Of a DNA stretch of 12,992 nucleotides, positions 6,429 to 12,926 are shown piece by piece; position 1 is the first letter of the stretch, and each line of letters opens with the position of its first letter. The stretch comes from Bacteroidota bacterium (lineage in GTDB: Bacteria; Bacteroidota; Bacteroidia; Cytophagales; Cyclobacteriaceae). Made by a program: the position numbers and the translations under genes. The notes under the pieces are model-generated. The model did not search any database. It had not been told where the DNA came from and worked only from the letters and a program-made list of their open reading frames with translations. The stretch spans positions 1 to 12,992 of the forward strand of contig QGUY01000100.1 of the NCBI GenBank assembly GCA_003242315.1, written 5' to 3'.

Positions 6429-6443
6429 CCCGTCAAAAACGGG
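6429..6443 (-). promoter_or_regulatory. Terminator-like hairpin in the rpsH leader
   Basis: The transcript can form a five-pair stem, CCCGT with ACGGG, around TTTTG, followed by the T-rich run TTTGCTTTT. For RNA reading through from rpsN this resembles a weak intrinsic terminator or attenuator. For RNA starting at the internal promoter, the left arm would sit at the extreme 5' end and could act as a stabilising cap. The stem is short and the T-tract is interrupted, so efficient termination is doubtful. Confidence 0.4.
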
Positions 6444-6447
6444 GCTG

Positions 6448-6479
6448 CAAAGATATTCAGTTATTTTGTTTTATTCAAA
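6448..6479 (-). promoter_or_regulatory. Internal promoter ahead of rpsH
   Basis: In the 92-base gap between rpsN and rpsH the minus strand reads TTTG (6479-6476), then 20 bases, then TATCTTTG (6455-6448). This is the same arrangement as the rplC promoter, where the spacer is 19 bases. Both sites continue as CAGYCC. The predicted start of transcription is near 6442, about 40 bases before the rpsH ATG. The unusual gap in an otherwise tightly packed operon supports a real promoter. Inferred role: gives S8 through SecY, and perhaps the alpha block, their own transcription start. Confidence 0.75.
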
Positions 6480-6495
6480 AGCGTGCGTATCCGGC

Positions 6496-6765
6496 TTACC
6501 AGCTCGCTTTGGTCAGCCCGGGAATCTTTCCCTCATGGGCCATTTGCCGGAATACGTTACGGCAGATGCCGAATTTCCGCATGTAGCCCTTGGGCCTGCC
6601 GGTCAGCTTGCAACGGTTCTTAAGCCGAACGGGAGACGCGTTGCGGGGCAGTTTGTCCAATCCAATGTAGTCGCCCGCAGCCTTCAGCGCTTTCCGCTTT
6701 TCTGCGTACGTGGCAACCATGCGTTCCCTCTTCAATTGCCGCGCTATAACCGATAATTTCGCCAT
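6496..6765 (-). CDS. rpsN: 30S ribosomal protein S14 (uS14), zinc-free type
   Basis: This 89-residue protein is in the head of the 30S subunit near S3 and S10. It is the long, zinc-independent form: the core RCKLTGRPKGYMRKFGICRN (51-70) holds only single cysteines (Cys52, Cys68) instead of two CxxC pairs. It ends with VFRQMAHEGKIPGLTKASW, the standard S14 C-terminus. The N-terminal half, MAKLSVIARQLKRERMV, is helical and basic. It is the last gene before a 92-base gap that carries a second promoter. Confidence 0.98.
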   Translation of the reverse strand: MAKLSVIARQLKRERMVATYAEKRKALKAAGDYIGLDKLPRNASPVRLKNRCKLTGRPKGYMRKFGICRNVFRQMAHEGKIPGLTKASW

Positions 6766-6768
6766 ATA

Positions 6769-6775
6769 CTCCTTT
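6769..6775 (-). promoter_or_regulatory. Shine-Dalgarno-like site of rpsN
   Basis: AAAGGAG stands just ahead of the rpsN ATG, with three bases (TAT) between. It starts within the rplE stop codon and fills the eight-base gap. It is one of the strongest anti-Shine-Dalgarno matches in the window. This is notable because many neighbouring genes have none, as expected for Bacteroidota. The spacing is shorter than the usual five to eight bases, so its use is uncertain. Confidence 0.5.
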
Positions 6776-7325
6776 AGTTTTTGTTTGCGAAAGGCATTCC
6801 GAATGCCTTCAGCAGTTCATAGCTTTCTTCGTCTGTCTTGGCGGTCGTCACGAATGTGATATCCATACCGCTGATCTTGCTCACCTTGTCGATGGAGATT
6901 TCAGGGAAGATGATCTGCTCCTTTACACCGAGGGTGAAGTTACCCCGACCATCGAAGCCCCTGGCATTTACGCCACGGAAGTCGCGCACGCGGGGGAGTG
7001 CGATGTTCATCAGGCGATCCATGAACTCATACATGCGATCACCGCGGAGCGTAACGCGTACGCCGATAGGCATACCTTCACGCAACTTGAAATTTGAAAT
7101 CGCCTTCTTTGCCTTTGTGGGCACGGCGCGTTGACCTGTAATTGCCGAGATTTCCTCAATGGCAACGTCGATCAGTTTCTTGTCCGTCACGGCGACACCC
7201 ATTCCCTTGTTGATGCAGATCTTTTCCACCTTGGGAACCTGCATGATCGACTGATACCGGAACTTCTCTTTCAGAGCCGGCACAATTTCCTTGAGGTATA
7301 ATTGCTTTAGCCTTGGCGTTGCCAT
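6774..7325 (-). CDS. rplE: 50S ribosomal protein L5 (uL5)
   Basis: This 183-residue protein binds 5S rRNA with L18 and contacts the P-site tRNA. Family blocks are ATPRLKQLYLKEIVPAL at the start, KAKKAISNFKLREGMPIGVRVTLRG in the middle, LPRVRDFRG and GRGNFTLGVKEQIIFPEI, and GMDITFVTTAKTDEE near the end. Length is close to E. coli (179). The ATG at 7325 is chosen because it overlaps the rplX stop as TGATG and gives the usual MATPRLK start. A GTG one codon upstream (7328) is possible but adds only one residue. In E. coli, S8 represses its operon by binding near the L5 start. I did not find a convincing equivalent here. Confidence 0.97.
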   Translation of the reverse strand: MATPRLKQLYLKEIVPALKEKFRYQSIMQVPKVEKICINKGMGVAVTDKKLIDVAIEEISAITGQRAVPTKAKKAISNFKLREGMPIGVRVTLRGDRMYEFMDRLMNIALPRVRDFRGVNARGFDGRGNFTLGVKEQIIFPEISIDKVSKISGMDITFVTTAKTDEESYELLKAFGMPFANKN

Positions 7326-7666
7326 CACTTAATAAATTCTCCTGTTTTCTTCGAATATCGTTGCAGCTTGCCCTTTTCGTTGAGCTTCCTGCCAATGCGT
7401 GTCGGCTTGCCCGTAGCCGGATCGATAAGCATCAGGTTGCTGATGTGAATCGGGGCTTCCGTCCGCTTAATACCTCCCTCAGGTTTGCCGGCAGAAGGCT
7501 TCTCATGACGGACGACGAGGTTCATGCCTTCAACGATGGCGCGGTTCTCCTTCACAAGCACTTCGAGCACCTTGCCTTCCTTGCCCTTGTCGTTCCCGGC
7601 GATCACTCTGACCTTATCGCCCTTCCTGATGCCGAGCTTTGGTCTCTTGTTATACTTTCTTTCCAT
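7325..7666 (-). CDS. rplX: 50S ribosomal protein L24 (uL24)
   Basis: This 113-residue protein is one of the two assembly-initiator proteins of the 50S subunit and lies beside the tunnel exit. A KOW-type segment, IRKGDKVRVIAGNDKGKEGKV, spans about 13-33. It is followed by IVEGMNLVVRHEKP and the typical GGIKRTEAPIHISNLMLIDP, then a basic C-terminal tail. E. coli L24 has 104 residues. The start is the ATG at 7666. The stop is TGA and overlaps the preferred rplE ATG by one base (TGATG), so the two genes are probably coupled in translation. Confidence 0.97.
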   Translation of the reverse strand: MERKYNKRPKLGIRKGDKVRVIAGNDKGKEGKVLEVLVKENRAIVEGMNLVVRHEKPSAGKPEGGIKRTEAPIHISNLMLIDPATGKPTRIGRKLNEKGKLQRYSKKTGEFIK

Positions 7667-7670
7667 AATC

Positions 7671-8039
7671 TCAGAGCACTTCAGGTGCTAACGAAACGAT
7701 CTTCATGAATTGTTTCTCCCGCAGCTCACGTGCGACGGGACCGAAAATCCGCGTGCCACGCGGCTCATCCTGGTTGGTAAGCAATACCGCCGCATTATCT
7801 TCAAAGCGGATGTAAGAGCCATCCTTCCTCCTTACTTCCTTCGTAGTCCGGACGACGACAGCCTTGGAAACCGTTCCCTTCTTCACCTGGCTGCTCGGCA
7901 TTGCCGACTTCACCGTAACCACGATCTTGTCGCCCACGGTAGCATAGCGCTTACCGCTGCCGCCCAAAACGTGCATACAGAGGACCTCTTTAGCTCCGCT
8001 GTTATCGGCCACGTTAAGCCGGGATTCCGTGCGTATCAT
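7671..8039 (-). CDS. rplN: 50S ribosomal protein L14 (uL14)
   Basis: This 122-residue protein lies at the subunit interface, where it contributes to an intersubunit bridge and is the docking site of the silencing factor RsfS. The length is nearly invariant in the family, as here. Hallmarks are the start MIRTESRLNVADNSGAKE, the strand VGDKIVVTVKSAMP at about 36-49, then FEDNAAVLL and PRGTRIFGPVARELR in the C-terminal third. An AGGA stands only about three bases before the ATG, which is short for a Shine-Dalgarno site. Four bases separate it from rplX. Confidence 0.98.
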   Translation of the reverse strand: MIRTESRLNVADNSGAKEVLCMHVLGGSGKRYATVGDKIVVTVKSAMPSSQVKKGTVSKAVVVRTTKEVRRKDGSYIRFEDNAAVLLTNQDEPRGTRIFGPVARELREKQFMKIVSLAPEVL

Positions 8040-8063
8040 ATTCCTGTTTCTTTATGCTCTTAA

Positions 8064-8324
8064 CTACTTCGCCTTTTCCAAGATCTCAACCAGACGCCAG
8101 CGCTTCTTCTTGCTGAGGGGGCGCGTCTCCATGATCCTGACGGTGTCTCCAATACCGGCGGAGTTGTTCTCGTCATGGGCCATGAACTTGGTCGTACGGT
8201 TGACGAACTTCCCATAGATCGGATGCTTTACCTTGCGGTCAACCGCAACGGTGATCGACTTCTGCATCTTATTGCTGACGACCTTGCCGATCCGTTCTTT
8301 TCTAAAGTTTCTTTTCGTTTCCAT
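8064..8324 (-). CDS. rpsQ: 30S ribosomal protein S17 (uS17)
   Basis: This 86-residue protein has an OB fold and is a primary 16S rRNA binder in the body of the 30S subunit. Conserved parts are RIGKVVSNKMQKSITVAVDR at about 11-30, the loop KHPIYGKFVNRTTKFMAHDE (33-52) and the C-terminal GDTVRIMETRPLSKKKRWRL (59-78). Length is normal (E. coli 84). The ATG lies three bases after the rpmC stop, with no clear ribosome binding motif. A 24-base gap to rplN follows. Confidence 0.98.
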   Translation of the reverse strand: METKRNFRKERIGKVVSNKMQKSITVAVDRKVKHPIYGKFVNRTTKFMAHDENNSAGIGDTVRIMETRPLSKKKRWRLVEILEKAK

Positions 8325-8327
8325 CCG

Positions 8328-8525
8328 TTATCGTTGTTGGGATTCCTTGACCGTAAGTTCCGTTTTCAGTCGGGCGATCAGCCTTCTGGTTTCCCTGATC
8401 TTCATAGGGTTTTCAATAGCAGAGACCTGATGCGCAAAGCGAAGCTTACGCAACGCTTCTGTTTCGCTCGCGATCTTCTCGCGAAGTTCAGCCAAAGTCA
8501 ACGCTCTGATATCTTCGTTCTTCAT
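8328..8525 (-). CDS. rpmC: 50S ribosomal protein L29 (uL29)
   Basis: This 65-residue protein is a two-helix hairpin bound to 23S rRNA near the exit tunnel, next to L23. Family features are the N-terminal MKNEDIRALTLAELREKI and the central RFAHQVSAIENPMKIRETRRLIARL. The start is set at the ATG at 8525, giving the standard MKN beginning. A TTG five codons further upstream (8540) keeps the frame open but would overlap rplP and add MNNIA, so it is less likely. No Shine-Dalgarno sequence is seen. The rpsQ start follows three bases after its stop. Confidence 0.95.
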   Translation of the reverse strand: MKNEDIRALTLAELREKIASETEALRKLRFAHQVSAIENPMKIRETRRLIARLKTELTVKESQQR

Positions 8526-8532
8526 AGCGATG

Positions 8533-8952
8533 TTATTCAACGTAATCCCGCTTCACACAAAACTTCGTTTTGATGGGCAGTTTTCCGTCTGCCAGCCGGA
8601 GCGCTTCACGCGCAGTAGCCAGGTTAACACCACCTGCCTCGAAGAGTATCGTGCCGGGCTTAACAACAGCCACCCAGTATTCGGGCGCACCCTTACCTTT
8701 ACCCATCCGAACTTCGGCAGGCTTCTTGGTCACGGGCTTGTCAGGAAATATTCTGATCCATACCTGACCTTCCCGCTTCATGGCGCGCGTCACGGCAATA
8801 CGTGCAGCTTCAAGCTGACGGGCCGTAATCCACCCGCCTTCCAGGGATTTCAATCCGAACGACCCGAACGCGATCGTATGTCCGCGGGTCGCCATTCCCT
8901 TCACCCTGCCCTTCTGCTGCTTTCTGAATTTGGTTCGCTTCGGCTGTAACAT
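8533..8952 (-). CDS. rplP: 50S ribosomal protein L16 (uL16)
   Basis: This 139-residue protein contacts tRNA near the A site and is needed for late 50S assembly. It opens with MLQPKRTKFRKQQKGR and contains RGHTIAFGSFGLKSLEGGW (23-41), TARQLEAARIA (43-53), VWIRIFPDKPVT (64-75) and RMGKGKGAPEYWVA (82-95). Arg82 matches E. coli Arg81, hydroxylated there by YcfD/RoxA. The residue is kept, but no modification can be inferred. Length matches the family (E. coli 136). A 36-base spacer precedes the start, with only a weak AGG as ribosome binding signal. rpmC starts seven bases after its stop. Confidence 0.98.
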   Translation of the reverse strand: MLQPKRTKFRKQQKGRVKGMATRGHTIAFGSFGLKSLEGGWITARQLEAARIAVTRAMKREGQVWIRIFPDKPVTKKPAEVRMGKGKGAPEYWVAVVKPGTILFEAGGVNLATAREALRLADGKLPIKTKFCVKRDYVE

Positions 8953-8988
8953 CTGTGCCTGACTTTATATTCTTACTTCCTACTAATC

Positions 8989-9738
8989 TTATTTGCGCTT
9001 CCCGCGTCCACCACCACGGCTTTCAGAACGCGGACCCGGCCGCCTGGGCTTATCGCCCTTAACGCCGCCCGGCACGTTGCTTACCATGCCGATGTTGGGC
9101 GACAGGTCGCGCTTGCCGTAAATCTCTCCGCGGAAGATCCATACCTTGATTCCAATCTTTCCATAGACCGTCTGCGCTTCTGATACAGCATAGTCGATGT
9201 CAGCGCGCAGTGTGTGCAGTGGAATGCGACCTTCCTTGTATTGTTCGGTGCGGGCCATATCAGCGCCGGCGAGGCGACCGGAAACCTTCACCTTGATACC
9301 TTCAGCTCCGACGCGGATGGCAGAAGCGATGGCCTGCTTCATTGCTCTCTTGTATGAGATCCGCGCCTCGATCTGTTGTGCGATAGCTTCACCTACAAGC
9401 TTCGCGTCGAGTTCGGGTCGCTTGATCTCGAAAATATTGATCTGCACATCCTTGTGCGTCAACTGCTTCAACTCTTCCTTGATCTTGTCCACCTCGGTAC
9501 CGCCCTTGCCGATGACAACGCCAGGACGTGCCGTGTGGATGGTGAGTGTGATCCGCTTGAGCGTGCGCTCAATCACCACTTTTGCGATCCCGCCTTTCGG
9601 GATACGCGCGGCCACGTACTCACGGATCTTGTGGTCTTCGACCAGCTTGTCGGAGAACGACTTGCCTCCGTACCAGTTGGAATCCCAACCACGTACGATG
9701 CCCAGGCGCAGACCTACAGGATTGACTTTTTGTCCCAT
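8989..9738 (-). CDS. rpsC: 30S ribosomal protein S3 (uS3)
   Basis: This 249-residue protein is in the head of the small subunit at the mRNA entry channel. The N-terminal MGQKVNPVGLRLG is followed by a KH RNA-binding domain with the GxxG loop GKGG at 77-80. The C-terminal domain has SGRLAGADMARTE (153-165), the strand RIPLHTLRADIDYA (171-184) and GKIGIKVWIFRGE (193-205). The basic residues of YKRAMKQA (129-136) match the E. coli S3 surface linked to mRNA unwinding. A Gly/Arg/Lys-rich tail of about 25 residues makes it longer than E. coli S3 (233). The gap to rplP is 36 bases. Confidence 0.98.
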   Translation of the reverse strand: MGQKVNPVGLRLGIVRGWDSNWYGGKSFSDKLVEDHKIREYVAARIPKGGIAKVVIERTLKRITLTIHTARPGVVIGKGGTEVDKIKEELKQLTHKDVQINIFEIKRPELDAKLVGEAIAQQIEARISYKRAMKQAIASAIRVGAEGIKVKVSGRLAGADMARTEQYKEGRIPLHTLRADIDYAVSEAQTVYGKIGIKVWIFRGEIYGKRDLSPNIGMVSNVPGGVKGDKPRRPGPRSESRGGGRGKRK

Positions 9739-9741
9739 CTA

Positions 9742-10224
9742 TTACTTGGTTTCCTTTTCTTCTTCAACCGCTTCTACTGTTTCCACCGCATTCGCCTTCT
9801 TCATGCTGTCAAGTACCAGCGTTACGTGATTCGAACGCTTGCGAATCCGGTGAGCTCTGCCCTGCGGCGCAGGCCTCAGTCGCTTAAGGATCCTTCCGGA
9901 GTCGACCCAAATGCGGCTGATGTAAAGATCGGCTTCCTCGATGCGCGTGTCCTGGTTCTTGGCTTCCCAGCTGGCGATAGCTGACAGCAGGAGCTTTTCA
10001 ATTTTTGCGGCACCTGCCTTCGGCTCGTATTTGAGTATGTTGAGCGCTTTGCTGACGCGCTGACCACGAACGAGGTCAGCCACCAAACGCATCTTGCGCG
10101 GTGACGTCGGCACGTTTCTCAGGCTGACGGTTACAGCTCCGGTACGCGCAGCTTCTTTGCGCGCCGCGATCTTTTCTCTTTTTAGTACCGATCGTTTAGT
10201 CTTTTTTGCTACAGCCTCTTCCAT
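9742..10224 (-). CDS. rplV: 50S ribosomal protein L22 (uL22), extended
   Basis: L22 binds all 23S rRNA domains, and its long hairpin lines the exit tunnel. The core spans about residues 32-140, with PTSPRKMRLVADLVRG (39-54), the helix KIEKLLLSAIASWEA (74-88) and the tunnel hairpin with RILKRLRPAPQGRAHRIRKRS (111-131). At 160 residues it is much longer than E. coli L22 (110). The extra length is a lysine/arginine-rich N-terminal arm of about 30 residues and an acidic tail, about 141-160, rich in Glu. The ATG at 10224 is two bases after the rpsS stop, and I saw no good alternative start, so the arm is probably real. Three bases separate its stop from rpsC. Confidence 0.96.
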   Translation of the reverse strand: MEEAVAKKTKRSVLKREKIAARKEAARTGAVTVSLRNVPTSPRKMRLVADLVRGQRVSKALNILKYEPKAGAAKIEKLLLSAIASWEAKNQDTRIEEADLYISRIWVDSGRILKRLRPAPQGRAHRIRKRSNHVTLVLDSMKKANAVETVEAVEEEKETK

Positions 10225-10226
10225 GG

Positions 10227-10496
10227 TTACTTGGGTTTATTGCCTGAGTGGCCACGGAACACCCGAGTCGGGGCAAACTCCCCTAACTTGTGTCCAACCA
10301 TATTCTCGGTTACATACACCGGGATAAACTTATTGCCGTTGTGCACGGCGAATGTGTGACCGATCAACTCAGGCACAATGGTCGACCGCCTGGACCAGGT
10401 CTTAATGACTGATTTCTTGCCCGATTTTTCCATAACCTCCACCTTCTTCAGCAGGCGGAAGTCACAGTAAGGTCCCTTTTTAATCGAACGTCCCAT
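10227..10496 (-). CDS. rpsS: 30S ribosomal protein S19 (uS19)
   Basis: This 89-residue protein belongs to the head of the small subunit, where it pairs with S13 near the A site. The whole protein follows the family: MGRSIKKGPYCD at the start, KTWSRRSTIVPELIGHTFAVHNG at about 32-54, IPVYVTENMVGHKLGEFAPTR at 58-78, then FRGHSG near the C-terminus. Length is typical (E. coli 92). The start ATG shares a base with the rplB stop (TAATG). The purine-rich end of rplB (AGAGGAAGAAA) lies immediately upstream and could serve as its ribosome binding site. Only two bases separate its stop from the rplV start. Confidence 0.98.
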   Translation of the reverse strand: MGRSIKKGPYCDFRLLKKVEVMEKSGKKSVIKTWSRRSTIVPELIGHTFAVHNGNKFIPVYVTENMVGHKLGEFAPTRVFRGHSGNKPK

Positions 10497-11320
10497 TATT
10501 TCTTCCTCTTGGCTATGATGAGTCTATCCGAATACTTATTCGGATGACGCGTTTTCTTTCCTTTAGCGTACAAGCCTGTGCGTGACCGCGGGTGACCTCC
10601 GGATGCGCGACCTTCACCGCCACCCATCGGGTGATCCACGGGGTTCATGGCGACACCGCGCGTACGAGGACGGATGCCGAGCCAGCGGCTGCGACCGGCC
10701 TTACCCCAGCTCTCGTTCATGTGGTCAGCGTTGGATACCGTACCGATCGTCGCCATACAGGTATCCAGTACGTTGCGCATTTCGCCGGAAGGCATTTTCA
10801 ACGTTGCCATGCCGCCTTCGCGAGCCAGCAACTGAACAAATGAACCGGCGCTGCGCGCAATGGCTCCTCCTTTTCCGGGCTTCATCTCCACGTTATGGAT
10901 GATGGTACCCAGAGGGATCTTGGAAAGCGGAAGCGCGTTGCCAACTTCCGGTGCAATGTCCGGCCCTGATACGATCGTTTGTCCCACCTTGATACCTTCA
11001 GGCGCCAGGATATATGACTTTTCGCCATCGGCGTAATACAAAAGAGCAACCCGTGCGGAACGCGTCGGATCGTATTCAATCGACTTAACCGTCGCCGGCA
11101 CACCAAACTTGCGGCGCTTGAAGTCGATAATGCGCATCTTTTGTTTGTGACCACCACCGATGTAGCGCATGGTCAGCTTTCCGCTGTTGTTCCGCCCCCC
11201 CGTTTTTTTCAGGGTCACGACCAGCGACTTCTCCGGACGGGTAGCAGTAATGTCGTCAAACGACGCCACCAGCTTATGCCGCGTTCCGGGAGTTACCGGC
11301 TTGAGTTTCTTCAACGCCAT
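10496..11320 (-). CDS. rplB: 50S ribosomal protein L2 (uL2)
   Basis: This 274-residue protein is a primary 23S rRNA binder needed for subunit association and peptidyl transferase activity. The order of blocks is as in E. coli L2 (273 residues): GGRNNSGKLT (41-50), IGGGHKQKMRIIDFKR (54-69), EYDPTRSARVALL (82-94), HNVEMKPGKGG (142-152) and AMNPVDHPMGGGEGR (224-238). His230 in VDHP corresponds to the functionally important E. coli His229 (mature numbering). The usual HPHGG is HPMGG here. Codons 37-43 contain A7 then G7 runs, yet the frame is open. An 18-base gap separates it from rplW. Its stop overlaps the rpsS start by one base. Confidence 0.98.
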   Translation of the reverse strand: MALKKLKPVTPGTRHKLVASFDDITATRPEKSLVVTLKKTGGRNNSGKLTMRYIGGGHKQKMRIIDFKRRKFGVPATVKSIEYDPTRSARVALLYYADGEKSYILAPEGIKVGQTIVSGPDIAPEVGNALPLSKIPLGTIIHNVEMKPGKGGAIARSAGSFVQLLAREGGMATLKMPSGEMRNVLDTCMATIGTVSNADHMNESWGKAGRSRWLGIRPRTRGVAMNPVDHPMGGGEGRASGGHPRSRTGLYAKGKKTRHPNKYSDRLIIAKRKK

Positions 11321-11338
11321 GATCTATTGAATCTCGGG

Positions 11339-11626
11339 TTATACGTTGCTGTAAAAATCGATCACCTCACCCTCCGCCAGGGTTACGATCGCCTTCTTAT
11401 AGTTAGGTCTTCTGCCTATCTGCAAACCTGTCTTCGTGTAACGAGCCTTAACCTTGCCCATCACATTCATGGTGTTCACGCTCTTCACGTTGACACCGTA
11501 CATCTTTTCGACGGCCTTGCGGATTTCTACCTTGTTGGCATTGATATCGACAATGAAACCGTAGCGGCCCTTTTCATTCAGTGCCGACACCTTTTCAGTT
11601 ACCAAAGGCTTCTTGAGGACGCTCAT
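11339..11626 (-). CDS. rplW: 50S ribosomal protein L23 (uL23)
   Basis: This 95-residue protein sits at the rim of the exit tunnel, where the family provides docking sites for trigger factor and SRP. It begins with the family signature VLKKPLVTEKVSALNE. It continues with the conserved strand YGFIVDINANKVEIRKAVEKMYGV (residues 22-45) and ends with RPNYKKAIVTLAEGEVIDFY. Length is close to the usual 100. The ATG at 11626 overlaps the rplD stop as ATGA and has an upstream AAGGA. The extended loop between the conserved strands is present, but I did not compare it in detail. Confidence 0.98.
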   Translation of the reverse strand: MSVLKKPLVTEKVSALNEKGRYGFIVDINANKVEIRKAVEKMYGVNVKSVNTMNVMGKVKARYTKTGLQIGRRPNYKKAIVTLAEGEVIDFYSNV

Positions 11627-12258
11627 TGTTCCTTATTTAATAGGTTCACTACTTTTTCCACCGAGCTCTCTACGAAGATCAGGGCGTCGGCATTCATGAC
11701 GTCGTACGTATTGATGTTCTCAGCGGTCGTTACCATTGCGCGCTGCAGGTTGCGTGCCGACAAAGCAATGTTCTTGTCAGAAGACGGAAGAACCAGAAGC
11801 GTCTTCTTGGTGTCAAGCGACAACGAAGAGAGCAACTTGAGATATTCCTTTGTCTTGGGTGCCTCGAAAGAAAAATCTTCGAGCACTGCGATGGCGTTGT
11901 CCTTTGCCTTATAGGCCAGGGCGGATTTGCGGGCGAGGTCTTTTACTTTCTTGTTCAGCTTGAACGAATAGTCGCGGGGCTGAGGACCAAACACTCTTCC
12001 ACCTCCCCTGAAGAGAGGGTTCTTGATATTTCCTGCGCGCGCTCCACCCGTACCCTTCTGCTTTTTCAGCTTCTTGCTGGAACCGCTGATTTCATTACGC
12101 TGCTTCGACTTGTGCGTGCCCTGGCGTTGATTGGCCAGATAGCTCTTCACGTCAAGATAGATAGCGTGATCGTTGGGCTCAATGCCGAATACCGAATCGG
12201 CAAGCGTTACTTTTCGGCCCGTATCTTCACCACTGGATTTGACAACTGATATCTCCAT
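11623..12258 (-). CDS. rplD: 50S ribosomal protein L4 (uL4)
   Basis: This 211-residue protein is an early-binding 23S rRNA protein whose extended loop lines the peptide exit tunnel. The loop is recognisable at about residues 45-100 by HKSKQRNE, KQKGTGGARAG (66-76) and FRGGGRVFGP (83-92). The globular C-terminal half ends in NADALIFVESSVEKVVNLL, typical of the family. E. coli L4 (201 residues) also represses its own operon at the transcript leader. Whether that holds here is unknown. The gene overlaps rplC by one base and rplW by four bases (ATGA), which suggests translational coupling on both sides. Confidence 0.98.
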   Translation of the reverse strand: MEISVVKSSGEDTGRKVTLADSVFGIEPNDHAIYLDVKSYLANQRQGTHKSKQRNEISGSSKKLKKQKGTGGARAGNIKNPLFRGGGRVFGPQPRDYSFKLNKKVKDLARKSALAYKAKDNAIAVLEDFSFEAPKTKEYLKLLSSLSLDTKKTLLVLPSSDKNIALSARNLQRAMVTTAENINTYDVMNADALIFVESSVEKVVNLLNKEQ

Positions 12259-12890
12259 TACTTCACCAGTATTACCGTTGAATTTTTTGCGCCCGGAACC
12301 GAGCCGCTAACGACGATCACATTTTCTTCCGGAAGGATCCGGAGCACACGCAGGTTGGTGATCTTAACGCGATCCCCACCCATCCGGCCGGCCAGCCTTT
12401 TTCCCTTCATGACCCGAGAAGCAAAAGAGGCGTTACCCATCGAACCCGGTGCGCGAAGCCGGTTGTGCTGGCCGTGCGTTTGCTCGCCGACACCACCAAA
12501 TCCGTGGCGCTTAACAACACCTTGAAATCCTTTACCCTTCGAGATACCCACCGCGTCGACATAGTCTCCGACAGTAAATACATCCTGAACGGTGATCTGA
12601 GCGCCCAACTCGACCTTACCTTCAAACTCCTTCCGGAAATCCCGAAACTCAACCACCTCACGCTTGGGACCGGTACCGGCCTTCTTAAAATGCCCGATCT
12701 CTGCCTTGTTGGAGTGCTTCTCCTTCTTATCTCCATAGGCAAGCTGGACGGCACGATAGCCATCTGTTTCGGGATTCTTGACCTGTGTAACCACGCAAGG
12801 GCCAGCCTGAATTACCGTGCAGGCAATGCTTTCACCCTCCGGGCCGAATACACTGGTCATTCCTATCTTTTTTCCTATAATTCCAGGCAT
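12258..12890 (-). CDS. rplC: 50S ribosomal protein L3 (uL3)
   Basis: This 210-residue protein is an early-assembling large-subunit protein. It binds 23S rRNA, and its long loop reaches towards the peptidyl transferase centre. Family marks are GKKIGMT near residue 6, a TVIQAGPCVVTQ strand at 25-36, SKGKGFQGVVKRHGF at 117-131 and KGKRLAGRMGG near 162. Length is normal (E. coli 209). The residue matching E. coli Gln150, methylated there by PrmB, is Ser155 in GSMGNAS, so that modification cannot occur. The ATG at 12890 is preceded by AAGG eight bases upstream. It is the first gene after the promoter, and its stop overlaps the rplD start by one base (TAATG). rpsJ, often found just upstream, is not visible in the remaining 102 bases. 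Confidence 0.98.
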   Translation of the reverse strand: MPGIIGKKIGMTSVFGPEGESIACTVIQAGPCVVTQVKNPETDGYRAVQLAYGDKKEKHSNKAEIGHFKKAGTGPKREVVEFRDFRKEFEGKVELGAQITVQDVFTVGDYVDAVGISKGKGFQGVVKRHGFGGVGEQTHGQHNRLRAPGSMGNASFASRVMKGKRLAGRMGGDRVKITNLRVLRILPEENVIVVSGSVPGAKNSTVILVK

Positions 12891-12926
12891 GTCCGATACC
12901 TTATTTGTGCTTGTTTCTCAGGATTC

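Noticed and set aside
8526..8540. TTG start for rpmC five codons upstream
   Set aside because: It would overlap rplP by eight bases and add MNNIA; the ATG at 8525 gives the standard L29 N-terminus.
11203..11209. Programmed -1 frameshift site in rplB
   Set aside because: The A7 run is not in the X-XXY-YYZ phase, L2 is complete in one frame, and no alternative product is evident.
11141..11914. 257-codon open frame on the plus strand
   Set aside because: It lies antisense to rplB, rplW and rplD, which are certain, and its translation has no family features.
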